Shown: positions 15,468 through 22,173, counted from the stretch's first letter. The stretch: 22,299 bases of DNA from an uncultured Clostridiaceae bacterium (GCA_958417695.1 CATZDQ010000004.1:1-22299), one strand, 5' to 3'. Translations and numbers: made by a program. The notes: generated by a model from the sequence alone, not told the origin.

Positions 15468-15592
15468 TTATTACGTAATAAGTATTTTTTTAATTTTATT
15501 TTACTCTGTGCGTAATATATCTCAACTTTTATTTCTTGTCAATACCTAATACGTAATTTTTTATCTTTTGCAAAAAAATATTGCGTATTACG
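15468..15592. promoter_or_regulatory. Cluster of repressor operator-like sites (CGTAAT half-sites)
   Basis: Four related sites lie between the repressor and its divergent neighbour. They are a perfect 14-bp palindrome TTATTACGTAATAA (15468-15481), TGCGTAATA (15509-15517), TAATACGTAAT (15547-15557) and TTGCGTATTACG (15581-15592). All contain CGTAAT or its complement. The second overlaps the -10 box of the divergent promoter and the fourth overlaps the -35 box of the repressor promoter. Arm geometry differs between sites, so true operator boundaries are uncertain. Confidence 0.65.
15514..15542 (-). promoter_or_regulatory. Divergent promoter of the coiled-coil/prepilin unit
   Basis: On the minus strand: TTGACA (15537-15542), 17-bp spacer, TATATT (15514-15519). 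This is near-consensus sigma-A, so it should be strong unless repressed. It leaves a leader of about 130 nt. The -10 box shares bases with the CGTAAT half-site at 15511-15516. Confidence 0.75.
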
Positions 15593-15609
15593 AAATAGTA
15601 TGTTAAAAT
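15581..15609 (+). promoter_or_regulatory. Promoter of the CI/LexA-like repressor gene
   Basis: TTGCGT (15581-15586), 17-bp spacer, TAAAAT (15604-15609), 22 bp before the ATG. The -35 box lies inside an operator-like site, which predicts autoregulation. Confidence 0.65.
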
Positions 15610-15631
15610 AATTTCCATAGGAGGTCTTACT

Positions 15632-16276
15632 ATGGAAGAACTTTTTGCTAAAAGATTATCTGAATTAATCCAAAATAGTCATTCTATTTTAGCAGATATG
15701 GAAGAAGCTGTTGGAAAAAAAGCTGCTACCATTTCTAGATATGCTTCTGGAGAAATAAAAGGAGTAAAAAGAGACACTATTGTGAAATTAGCTAATTTCT
15801 TTAATGTATCACCCGCATGGTTAGCTGGACTTTCTAATGAAAGATATACCAGTATCTCGTTAGATACAATTAATTCCACGGTGATACCTATCCCTATTTT
15901 AGATACCGTTAGCGCTAATCCATCCGATGGCTCACAGAAAAATATGGTTGGGACTATAAACGTAGAAAAAAATCTTATCCATGAAAAAGCTGACTATTTT
16001 GCTTTTAAAATAAAAGAAGACAGCATGGCACCTATATTTATACAAGACGATATTGTTATTATAAAAAGAACAAATAATTATGAAAATAATGAATTTGTTA
16101 TGGTAATCATTGAAAGTCATCCCGGAATTTTAAGAAAAATAAAGAAAACAGATGCAGGCATTTTATTACAACCTTTAAACTCAGCTTATGAACCTTTATT
16201 TTTTACTAAAACAGAAATGAAATCTATCCCTATTACGATTATTGGTGTTGTGAAGCAATTAAAAAGAGAATTTTAG
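15632..16276 (+). CDS. CI/LexA-like repressor: XRE helix-turn-helix plus S24 peptidase domain (214 aa)
   Basis: ATG at 15632 with AGGAGGT upstream. Residues 5-65 are an XRE DNA-binding domain (MEEAVGKKAATISRYASGEI, then IVKLANFFNVSPAWLAGLS). Residues 85-214 are the S24/LexA-type domain: Ser131 in KEDSMAP is the nucleophile and Lys169 in ILRKI the general base, 38 residues apart, close to LexA spacing. The Ala-Gly cleavage site of inducible repressors, expected near residues 90-100, reads VSANPSDG, that is Ala-Asn. It faces a divergent unit across a 251-bp region with two promoters and repeated half-sites. In phages such a protein maintains lysogeny; here the target appears to be a prepilin unit. 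Confidence 0.9.
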   Translation: MEELFAKRLSELIQNSHSILADMEEAVGKKAATISRYASGEIKGVKRDTIVKLANFFNVSPAWLAGLSNERYTSISLDTINSTVIPIPILDTVSANPSDGSQKNMVGTINVEKNLIHEKADYFAFKIKEDSMAPIFIQDDIVIIKRTNNYENNEFVMVIIESHPGILRKIKKTDAGILLQPLNSAYEPLFFTKTEMKSIPITIIGVVKQLKREF

Positions 16277-16286
16277 ATGATTTTAT

Positions 16287-16316
16287 CCCGCAAACTTTTA
16301 TAGTCTGCGGGGTTTT
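16287..16316 (+). terminator. Terminator of the repressor gene
   Basis: A 10-bp stem with one mismatch (CCCGCAAACT at 16287-16296 with AGTCTGCGGG at 16302-16311), 5-nt loop, then GTTTT. It also stands between convergent genes. Confidence 0.8.
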
Positions 16317-16334
16317 AACATTCATTATTGACTA

Positions 16335-17168
16335 TTAAGATATGACTAAGTTAGATATGATAACACCCCCTGCTGCATTTCCATAAGGTGTTATTTTAAA
16401 AGTTATCTTTTCATAACCTGTAATATCAAATGTCGGACTTTTTTCAAAATCACTCATTTCAACTGAAGGCTCTTGAGACAAAAGCGTTACCTCTACATTT
16501 TCTTTTGTTCCTATCACATAAAAATAACAATAAGGGTGCGCTGCTGCCATACTAAAAGACATCGATGTACAAGAAGCTGTATTAATAACACAATATGGAT
16601 ATATACTACGATCATAAATTTGTCCACCTATTATAAGACTAGGAATTGTTATCGTGTTTGTTTTTTCTGCTTCTTTCTTTCCATCATGATAACCACTATT
16701 ATAGGCATTACTAATATCGGTTCCATTTCCTGTAATTTTCTGTGCATCAACCCACGCTGTTTTTCCTTGTGTAATATTTTCTGGTGTTGCTGTTGCATCT
16801 TTTGTTCTTACTTTTAGTATCTTTCCAATATTGCTAACCATTACCTCTTGTGTATCTGTTTCCATTGTTGCTACCCCTTCCTTTGTAATTGCTGCTGCAA
16901 TTGCTTTTTTAAATTGTAACAATTTAGCTGCAGCTTCTGTATCGCTACTTTCTCCATCTGTCCCTGCATAACTAATCTGCTCATATAATCGATTTAGATT
17001 TTTTGCCTCTTCTTCTTGTGCAGATAACACATTTTGTTTGGCTTTTTTGGTCATTGTAATAATACCATTATCACCTACTAGTATATTGATACTAACACCT
17101 GCTAAAATAATTAATATGATAATGGTAATTACTAAACTAATCATGGTAATACCTTTTTGTTTTTCCAT
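16335..17168 (-). CDS. Prepilin with tail-fibre-like module and unique C-terminal tip, copy 1 (277 aa)
   Basis: ATG at 17168 with GAGGAGA upstream. Leader MEKQKG, pilin helix ITMISLVITIIILIILAGVS, then GDNGI and a polar helix to about 66. Residues 84-126 (LQFKKAIAAAITKEGVATME, then TDTQEVMVSNIGKI) resemble the GVATxxTDT block of phage tail proteins. Residues 131-147 (ITQGKTAWVDAQKITG) are the GKTAWVNG motif. After a hinge (AYNSGYHDGKK) the tip, 171-277, is beta-rich with Cys in YPYCVINTASC and PYCYFYV, unlike the other copies. Up to residue about 128 it is nearly identical to the prepilin at 17478-18302, which is also its nearest neighbour. It has its own sigma-A promoter. Adhesin function is inferred. 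Confidence 0.83.
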   Translation of the reverse strand: MEKQKGITMISLVITIIILIILAGVSINILVGDNGIITMTKKAKQNVLSAQEEEAKNLNRLYEQISYAGTDGESSDTEAAAKLLQFKKAIAAAITKEGVATMETDTQEVMVSNIGKILKVRTKDATATPENITQGKTAWVDAQKITGNGTDISNAYNSGYHDGKKEAEKTNTITIPSLIIGGQIYDRSIYPYCVINTASCTSMSFSMAAAHPYCYFYVIGTKENVEVTLLSQEPSVEMSDFEKSPTFDITGYEKITFKITPYGNAAGGVIISNLVIS

Positions 17169-17323
17169 TTATTTTATCTCCTCTTTTTCTTATGTTTTCC
17201 ATCTTTTAAACTTTTAATCATTTTTATTTTATATTACCTTTTGGTTAATGTCAATATGTCTATACTTCCTGTTTTTTTATTTATTTTCTTCTATTTTTTT
17301 CTCTTTTGCAATTAGCTTTATGT
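16789..17323 (-). repeat. Tandem duplication, unit 1: promoter, leader and N-terminal half of a prepilin
   Basis: Nearly identical to 17923-18456 (offset 1134 bp). Similarity starts abruptly at the codons for ATAT of the RTKDATAT motif and runs through the start codon, ribosome site and promoter to TTTATGT about 155 bp upstream of the ATG. Only scattered single-base differences are visible, including at synonymous sites. The 309-bp gap 17169-17477 holds this leader, the promoter, a small hairpin (17318-17326 with 17341-17349) and the neighbour's terminator. Confidence 0.9.
17226..17254 (-). promoter_or_regulatory. Promoter of prepilin copy 1
   Basis: On the minus strand: TTGACA (17249-17254), 17-bp spacer, TAAAAT (17226-17231). 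The leader is about 50 nt. The same sequence lies before copy 2. No CGTAAT half-site is nearby, so the repressor probably does not bind here. Confidence 0.75.
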
Positions 17324-17407
17324 CTTCTTATGTGTATCAAAAGACATAAGAATGATACTAATTATGGTAGGATTAATAGGCCTTTTTAAAATTTTAAGAA
17401 AAGTGAA

Positions 17408-17438
17408 AAAAATAGAGTGTTTATAACACTCTATTTTT
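17408..17438 (-). terminator. Terminator of prepilin copy 2
   Basis: A 14-bp perfect stem (AAAAATAGAGTGTT at 17408-17421 with its complement at 17425-17438) and a 3-nt loop. The T-rich arm is followed by CACTTTTC on the minus strand. It lies 40 bp after the stop codon. Confidence 0.75.
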
Positions 17439-17477
17439 AGATAATTTTGGATAAAATTGATTTTATCTTTCTGCTGG

Positions 17478-18302
17478 TTATTTAACCATATAAGATTTAA
17501 AACTATAAGAAGGTTTTGTCTCACTTCCATATGCCCAGTTATCAGGGTCAAAACTATGCACCCTTGTAAAATTGGTCGGCATAGAAAAACTATAGACACC
17601 TTTTGTCGCATCATAGTTTTTAGAAAAATTATTATTAACACTTCTAATTTCATCTCCACTTAAGCCGCCTTTACCAGCATATAATGAAACAGATTGGATT
17701 TCTGTTATAAAATTATCCACTGTTAATTTTGCATAATCCTCTGGATATAGAGTTTTAATATCAAAACTAGTTGACGTTCCTAGATAAGTAACTGCCATAT
17801 TCGCTCCTGCTTGTCCCGCTTCATAGCCTTCTTGATAACCTGCATCATACCCTTTATTAATACCTGTTATTTTATTTCCATTGACATAGGCTGTTTTTCC
17901 TGCTAGAATATCATTTTGCGTAGCTGTTGCATCCTTTGTTCTCTGGCTTACTATCTTTCCAATATTGTTAACCATTACCTCTTGTGTATCTGTTTCCATT
18001 GTTGCTACCCCTTCATTTGTAATTGCTGCTGCAATCGCTTTTTTAAATTGTAATAATTTAGCTGCAGCTTCTGTATCGCTACTTTCTCCATCTATCCCCG
18101 TATTACTAATCTGCTCATATAATCGATTTAGATTTTTTGCCTCTTCTTCTTGTGCAGATAACACATTTTGTTTGGCTTTTTTGGTCATTGTAATAATACC
18201 ATTATCACCTACTAGTATATTGATACTAACACCTGCTAAAATAATTAATATGATAATGGTAATTACTAAACTAATCATGGTAATACCTTTTTGTTTTTCC
18301 AT
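17478..18302 (-). CDS. Prepilin with tail-fibre-like module and unique C-terminal tip, copy 2 (274 aa)
   Basis: ATG at 18302 with GAGGAGA upstream. Residues 1-128 are almost the same as in the 16335-17168 protein: leader MEKQKG, pilin helix, GVATMETDT block. From 129 on it differs. ILAGKTAYVNGNKITG and the hinge NKGYDAGYQEGYEAG are closer to the 373-aa prepilin at 13792-14913 than to the neighbour. The tip (171-274) contains MAVTYLGTSTSFDIKTLYPE and ends in YSFKSYMVK. It shares no evident sequence with either other tip except a general NFxxEIxxVSLxxG pattern comparable to NFAMVITGLSMNGG of the 373-aa protein. So the tip and the shaft have different histories. Transcribed alone from a strong promoter. 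Confidence 0.83.
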   Translation of the reverse strand: MEKQKGITMISLVITIIILIILAGVSINILVGDNGIITMTKKAKQNVLSAQEEEAKNLNRLYEQISNTGIDGESSDTEAAAKLLQFKKAIAAAITNEGVATMETDTQEVMVNNIGKIVSQRTKDATATQNDILAGKTAYVNGNKITGINKGYDAGYQEGYEAGQAGANMAVTYLGTSTSFDIKTLYPEDYAKLTVDNFITEIQSVSLYAGKGGLSGDEIRSVNNNFSKNYDATKGVYSFSMPTNFTRVHSFDPDNWAYGSETKPSYSFKSYMVK

Positions 18303-18456
18303 TTATTTTATCTCCTCTTTTTCTTATGTTTTCCATCTTTTAAACTTTTAATCATTTTTATTTTATATTACCTTTTGGTTAATGTCAATATGTAATATTT
18401 TCTGCTTTTTTATTTATTTTCTTCTATCTTTTTTTCTTTTGCAATTGGTTTTATGT
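17923..18456 (-). repeat. Tandem duplication, unit 2: promoter, leader and N-terminal half of a prepilin
   Basis: Partner of 16789-17323 with one small indel upstream of the promoter. Gene copies differ only in the 3' part, which lies outside the repeat. Confidence 0.9.
18360..18388 (-). promoter_or_regulatory. Promoter of prepilin copy 2
   Basis: On the minus strand: TTGACA (18383-18388), 17-bp spacer, TAAAAT (18360-18365). It is identical in the boxes to the promoter of copy 1. Confidence 0.75.
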
Positions 18457-18608
18457 ACCCTTTATACATAAAAAGAAACTAGCCATTTTTGAACAAAAGC
18501 AACTTTCATTCATCTCTAACTAGCTTCTTTATCTCTCTATGATAAAACATACTTTATTTAAGTTTTTTAGTAAACACTACTTCTATTTGCTTACTTAACT
18601 ATTTTCAT
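18457..18608. other. Non-coding gap between prepilin copy 2 and the MGMT-family gene
   Basis: Together with the leader of copy 2 this makes a 306-bp gap without a gene. I see a direct repeat AACTAGC (18478-18484 and 18518-18524) and a long-looped imperfect hairpin (18472-18482 with 18520-18530). Neither is a clear terminator and no open frame looks coding. Confidence 0.4.
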
Positions 18609-18917
18609 TTAGACTCCCCATTGGTGTTTTTTCAAATCCACATGATAGTCATCTTTAAATGTAACTCCTTCTCTCTTTAATAATATCGCTTGTTCCTCCC
18701 AACCGGGTGTTATTCTACCTTGATGATTTACCACTCTATGACAGGGAAAATCACCATAAATAAAAGACATCTTTAATGCTCTTCCTACTAATCTAGCATT
18801 TTTAGGTTTTCCAATTAACCTAGCAATCTGACCATAAGTTGCAACCTTTCCTTCTGATATCTCTTCTACTACAGAATATATCAAATATAACAAATCTTCT
18901 TCTAATGTATTATGCAT
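18609..18917 (-). CDS. MGMT-family protein, single DNA-binding domain form (102 aa)
   Basis: Homologue of the C-terminal domain of O6-alkylguanine-DNA alkyltransferase. ATG at 18917 with TAGGTGAT upstream. The helix-turn-helix part is VATYGQIARLIGKPKNARLV, and the active-site motif FPCHRVV has Cys59. Then come GRITPGWEEQAILLKREGV. It lacks the N-terminal domain of full Ogt. Short relatives are often alkyltransferase-like proteins that flag damage for excision repair, with Trp in place of Cys; here Cys is kept, so methyl transfer is possible. It is probably a single-gene transcript and seems unrelated to the prepilins next to it. Confidence 0.92.
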   Translation of the reverse strand: MHNTLEEDLLYLIYSVVEEISEGKVATYGQIARLIGKPKNARLVGRALKMSFIYGDFPCHRVVNHQGRITPGWEEQAILLKREGVTFKDDYHVDLKKHQWGV

Positions 18918-19034
18918 ATTTTATCACCTAGGGTTATTTTACAATAAAAATAAGGATTATTCAAATATATTTTCATATACAGGCTTATTTATGGTAAAAC
19001 TACTATTAGAATAATCTATAAAATTTTTCCCTTT

Positions 19035-19063
19035 TTGAAACCTTTTAAGATATTGATTATATC
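19035..19063 (+). promoter_or_regulatory. Possible promoter of the sigma factor gene
   Basis: TTGAAA (19035-19040), 17-bp spacer, TATATC (19058-19063) fits sigma-A. The same place reads TGAAAC (19036-19041), like the -35 of ECF promoters, so self-activation is an alternative. No clear ECF -10 box is visible. Confidence 0.4.
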
Positions 19064-19111
19064 TAATAGGTATAAAATCAATGGTACCAATGAATTTTAA
19101 GGAGTATATAT

Positions 19112-19616
19112 ATGGAGCAATTACTAACCAATATAAAAAACGGAGATAAACAAGCCTTTACAAATTTTATATTACAAAATGAGCAGAAATATTATAAAGT
19201 AGCTAAAACCATATTAACTAATGATGATGACATCGCAGATAGTTTACAAAACACTTTCTTATATGCTTATAAAAATATAAAAAAAGTAAAAGACATGGAG
19301 TTTTTTAATACTTGGCTTATTCGCATTTTAATTAATGAGTGTAAGAAAACCTACAACCGAAATAAGAAAATTCACTATTTAGAAGATGCTGTAGAGATGG
19401 CAGATGAACATGCTAACCTTCAAGAAGATGACTTTGATTTTTACCAAATCATTCGTCATTTAGACACGAAAGATAGGCAAATCTTTACACTTTATTACGT
19501 ATATGGATTGACCATAAAAGAAATTCGGAAAAGTTTTACACATAAACCAAAATACCATCAAAACAAGGATGGCTAGAGGAAAAGAAAAATTAAGAAATAT
19601 CATAGAAGGGATTTAA
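19112..19616 (+). CDS. ECF-type RNA polymerase sigma factor, interrupted by a +1 frameshift in region 4
   Basis: ATG at 19112 with AAGGAG upstream. Residues 5-85 are region 2 (DDDIADSLQNTFLYAYKNIK, then FFNTWLIRILINECKK), and region 4 starts at LDTKDRQIFTLYYVYGLTIKEI. The frame as read continues RKSFTHKPKYHQ and stops at 19576. Skipping the C at 19526 gives GKVLHINQNTIKTRMARGKE, then KLRNIIEGI and a TAA at 19614-19616, the expected end of region 4. The restored stop is 3 bp before the next ATG, as in a normal sigma/anti-sigma operon. So either the gene is recently broken, the base is a sequencing error, or the shift is programmed. Without it the protein lacks its -35-binding helix. Confidence 0.88.
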
Positions 19617-19619
19617 AAT

Positions 19620-20663
19620 ATGGAAAAAAATTTTGATGAGAAATTAAAAAAGCTATTCAATAAAAACATCTATATTCCACAAAAAGTGACAAACAGAATT
19701 CAAACAAGTTTAAATGAAGAAAAAAAGGAGGTTCCTGTACATATGTATTTTAGTAAAATGATAGCGGGCATAGCTAGTGTTATTTTAATTGGAACAGGTG
19801 GTGTTTTTGCTGCTAAAGCCCTAACGAATCAATTTAGTGCTATGCAAGAAGCTAAAGAAAATGGTTTTTATGAAGAAGTTGGTGGCGGTTATATAGAACA
19901 TGACGGCTTAGGAATTCGTATTGCCAATTATTTCATAGATATACGAAAAGTGGGGATTACTTTTGAAATGCAAGCAGATGAAGTGGTAGATGAAGTTAGA
20001 ATGTATCGTTCTACAGAACAACTAAATAACCCTTCTACTAGCGATTTAATTAGATTTATAGATGAAAATGGAAATGAAATACCTTATAGCTTTACAGATG
20101 CTATTGGTGTTCATAGTGGTCCTGATTTTTTTATGTCTAATCAGCCAATAGATAACCAACATTTTCAAACATCTTTTATCCAATATCCAAATGAAGATTA
20201 TCATAAAGCACGTCAAATGAAAGTTACAATAAAAAAAGTCGTCACTAAAAAAGATGGTAAAGAAAAAGAATATTTAGGGAATTGGGAATTTATTATTAAC
20301 ATAGCCGATAGGTTTCTAGACAACTCTAATAAGATTACCTACCAAGCTTCTATTGGTAGTACGGTAGTTGGAGAAGCCCAATTAAGTGGCACACAATTAG
20401 TCTTGCGTATTCAATCCAAAGAAGCTGTAGAAGCTAATCAAAATCATCCAGAAGTAATCACTCTACCTTCTAAAAATGACTTTGAAAAATATATCCCAAG
20501 ATTATTAGGGGAAGATAGACAAGAACTTGAAAATGTATTTAGTTCTTCTCACACTTCTGAGGATATTGGCTATACCGAATATATATTTAACATTAGTAAA
20601 TATAGTGCACAAAACGCTTATAAAGTTGTAATAGAAGGAATGGTCATTAACCTGACGAAATAG
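19620..20663 (+). CDS. Membrane-anchored anti-sigma-type protein with DUF4179-like domain (347 aa)
   Basis: ATG at 19620, 3 bp after the restored sigma stop, with AGAAGGGAT upstream. The N-terminal 45 residues are polar and cytoplasmic (FDEKLKKLFNKNIYIPQKVT), the part that would hold the sigma factor. One membrane helix lies at about 46-66 (MIAGIASVILIGTGGVFAA). The outer region (70-347) is beta-rich, with an Ig-like look: GGGYIEHDGLGIRIANYFID, ITFEMQADE, YLGNWEFIINIADRF. This matches the layout of DUF4179 proteins encoded after ECF sigma factors. Signal and regulated proteolysis are unknown. A convergent MerR gene follows after a shared hairpin. Confidence 0.8.
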   Translation: MEKNFDEKLKKLFNKNIYIPQKVTNRIQTSLNEEKKEVPVHMYFSKMIAGIASVILIGTGGVFAAKALTNQFSAMQEAKENGFYEEVGGGYIEHDGLGIRIANYFIDIRKVGITFEMQADEVVDEVRMYRSTEQLNNPSTSDLIRFIDENGNEIPYSFTDAIGVHSGPDFFMSNQPIDNQHFQTSFIQYPNEDYHKARQMKVTIKKVVTKKDGKEKEYLGNWEFIINIADRFLDNSNKITYQASIGSTVVGEAQLSGTQLVLRIQSKEAVEANQNHPEVITLPSKNDFEKYIPRLLGEDRQELENVFSSSHTSEDIGYTEYIFNISKYSAQNAYKVVIEGMVINLTK

Positions 20664-20686
20664 TTTCTTTTTATATAGTATACCAA

Positions 20687-20719
20687 AATAAAGTAGTAGT
20701 TCTTGGCTACTACTTTATT
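20687..20719. terminator. Hairpin terminator between convergent genes
   Basis: A 13-bp perfect stem (AATAAAGTAGTAG at 20687-20699 with its complement at 20707-20719) and a 7-nt loop. T-runs after it are poor on both strands, so it is a weaker call than the other hairpins. Confidence 0.6.
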
Positions 20720-20741
20720 GAAATTGATTATTCTATTTTCT

Positions 20742-21641
20742 TTATTCTTTTTTATTCTGATTATCAAAATAATATTGCAGAGCTTTTCCTATATAAACAG
20801 AAGCACCTGGTGTATATAACTTATCAATCGTCTGTATCGTGGCTTCACTTTTTAAATACAAGTGTATGATAGCCTTCCAGTAATTATCTCCAATAGCTTC
20901 TCCCATTGTATGCGCACTTTCTATTGTTAAAGAAACCATCTGTTTTACTATATTTTGTACTTGCTCTGAACTAACTTCTTTGGTCATATCTTTTACTAAT
21001 AAATCTCTTAACTGTTGTCCTTTTTCTGTTGTTTCTTGTATATAACCATTTTTCTTTAATTCTTCTACCTTTTGCATTTTCTCTGAAAAGTGATTTAAAT
21101 TATCTTTCATTGCTTCTGTATATTTGCCTACACTGCCATACCATTCGATTGCAGATTTGGCAACATTTTCTTCATTTTGTTTCATATGCTCCACCATATT
21201 TTGGAAAGCTTCCATACTTCCCCATTGTTTGATAATCTCTTCTTTATTATTTTCTTGAAATACTTGTAAGGCATTAAAATACTCTCCTAAACCAAACTCT
21301 TTAAAACTATCCATACACTTTTCCCCCTTCTCTAATTTTTCTAAAAGCGTTATTAACCTACCGATTCTTTCATATTTTGCCTTTAATAATTCTTTTTGTT
21401 TATGATAAGCTTCTATTTTATCAAATTTTGGATTTTCCATAATTGCCTTAATCTCTTTTAATGGAAAATCTAACTCTCTAAAGAACAAAATTTGTTGTAA
21501 CTTATCCATATCCTCTTCTTCATATAATCGATAGCCTGCTTCGCTTTTACTAGTCGGATTTAATAAACCTATTTGATCATAATATTGCAATGTTCTGACA
21601 CTAATACCTGTTAGCTCAGAAATCTGTTTAACCGTTTTCAT
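20742..21641 (-). CDS. MerR-family regulator with TipAS-like ligand domain (299 aa)
   Basis: ATG at 21641 with GGAGGGAG upstream. Residues 3-70 are a MerR DNA-binding domain: VKQISELTGISVRTLQYYDQ, IGLLNP, AGYRLYEEEDMDKLQQILFF. A coiled-coil dimer helix follows (about 80-112). Residues 140-290 resemble TipAS (WGSMEAFQNMVEHMKQNEEN, IGDNYWKAIIHLYLKSEATI), the antibiotic-binding domain of TipA/Mta regulators of multidrug responses. Its own promoter has the long 19-bp spacer used by MerR activators, so it is probably self-activated. No efflux gene is next to it. Confidence 0.92.
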   Translation of the reverse strand: MKTVKQISELTGISVRTLQYYDQIGLLNPTSKSEAGYRLYEEEDMDKLQQILFFRELDFPLKEIKAIMENPKFDKIEAYHKQKELLKAKYERIGRLITLLEKLEKGEKCMDSFKEFGLGEYFNALQVFQENNKEEIIKQWGSMEAFQNMVEHMKQNEENVAKSAIEWYGSVGKYTEAMKDNLNHFSEKMQKVEELKKNGYIQETTEKGQQLRDLLVKDMTKEVSSEQVQNIVKQMVSLTIESAHTMGEAIGDNYWKAIIHLYLKSEATIQTIDKLYTPGASVYIGKALQYYFDNQNKKE

Positions 21642-21663
21642 ATCTCTCCCTCCTTCTTATATT

Positions 21664-21694
21664 AGATTACACTATTACGTTGCGTAAAGGTCAA
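21664..21694 (-). promoter_or_regulatory. MerR-type promoter and operator
   Basis: On the minus strand: TTGACC (21689-21694), a 19-bp spacer, TAATCT (21664-21669). The spacer contains the dyad TTACGCAACGTAA. Overlong spacer with a central dyad is the hallmark of MerR-activated promoters. It lies 22 bp before the MerR ATG. Confidence 0.75.
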
Positions 21695-21784
21695 TAGTAA
21701 AATCCATATTTCTTAAAAAAATATCCATTTTATGAAAAATCCTTTATAAAATGCTTATTTTTAATTATACTATCTAAATAGAAA

Positions 21785-21815
21785 AGAAGTAAGAACCTAA
21801 ACGGCTCTTACTTCT
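21785..21815 (-). terminator. Terminator overlapping the end of the 57-aa gene
   Basis: A 12-bp stem with one mismatch (21785-21796 with 21804-21815). The last codons and stop of the small gene lie inside the hairpin, and TTTTC follows on the minus strand. Confidence 0.7.
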
Positions 21816-21970
21816 TCCATTAATTCTTCAAATTCTTTGTTAGATATGTATTTTAAACTTTCAGCAGATAATAAATTTTCTTTCTTGGCTAATGTATTAT
21901 ATTCCTTTACTGTTAATTTCTTTTTAGCAGCTTTTATCTTTTGTAGTGATTTTTCATAAAATTCCTTCAT
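21797..21970 (-). CDS. Small hypothetical protein (57 aa)
   Basis: Start taken at the ATG of MKEFYEKSLQKIKAAKKKLT (21970), because AGAGGTGA sits just upstream; a GTG at 21979 lies within that site. The protein is helical and charged: VKEYNTLAKKENLLSAESLK, then YISNKEFEELMEEVRAV. The KKELTVKEYNxLAKKENLLS style is one I associate with small proteins in clostridial genomes and prophages, but no function is known to me. It stands alone, with its own terminator. Confidence 0.7.
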   Translation of the reverse strand: MKEFYEKSLQKIKAAKKKLTVKEYNTLAKKENLLSAESLKYISNKEFEELMEEVRAV

Positions 21971-22124
21971 ATCAATCACCTCTGCTTTATTATAGCATGT
22001 TATGTTTACTTTGTTTGTCGTAATTTGTCGTCTATCTCTTATTTTCTTGAAGAATTACTTTTTTCATTTTCACCTTCTTTTTCTACCTCTTAACCTTTGT
22101 TTTATACCACTTACCTTATTTGTC

Positions 22125-22152
22125 TTTACATTTGAGAAGAAACTGCTATAAT
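22125..22152 (+). promoter_or_regulatory. Promoter of the LytTR-type gene
   Basis: TTTACA (22125-22130), 16-bp spacer ending in TGC, perfect TATAAT (22147-22152): extended -10 sigma-A promoter, 21 bp before the ATG. Confidence 0.7.
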
Positions 22153-22173
22153 CAGTTCATAGGAGATGGAAAT

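Noticed and set aside
16473..16817. 114-codon plus-strand Cys/Ile-rich frame
   Set aside because: Shadow of prepilin copy 1; no ribosome site and very odd composition.
17318..17659. 113-codon minus-strand frame
   Set aside because: It overlaps the 3' part of prepilin copy 2 in another frame and crosses its terminator.
12395..18608. Intact prophage
   Set aside because: Only a repressor and tail-like motifs are present. No integrase, terminase, capsid, portal, replication or lysis gene was found.
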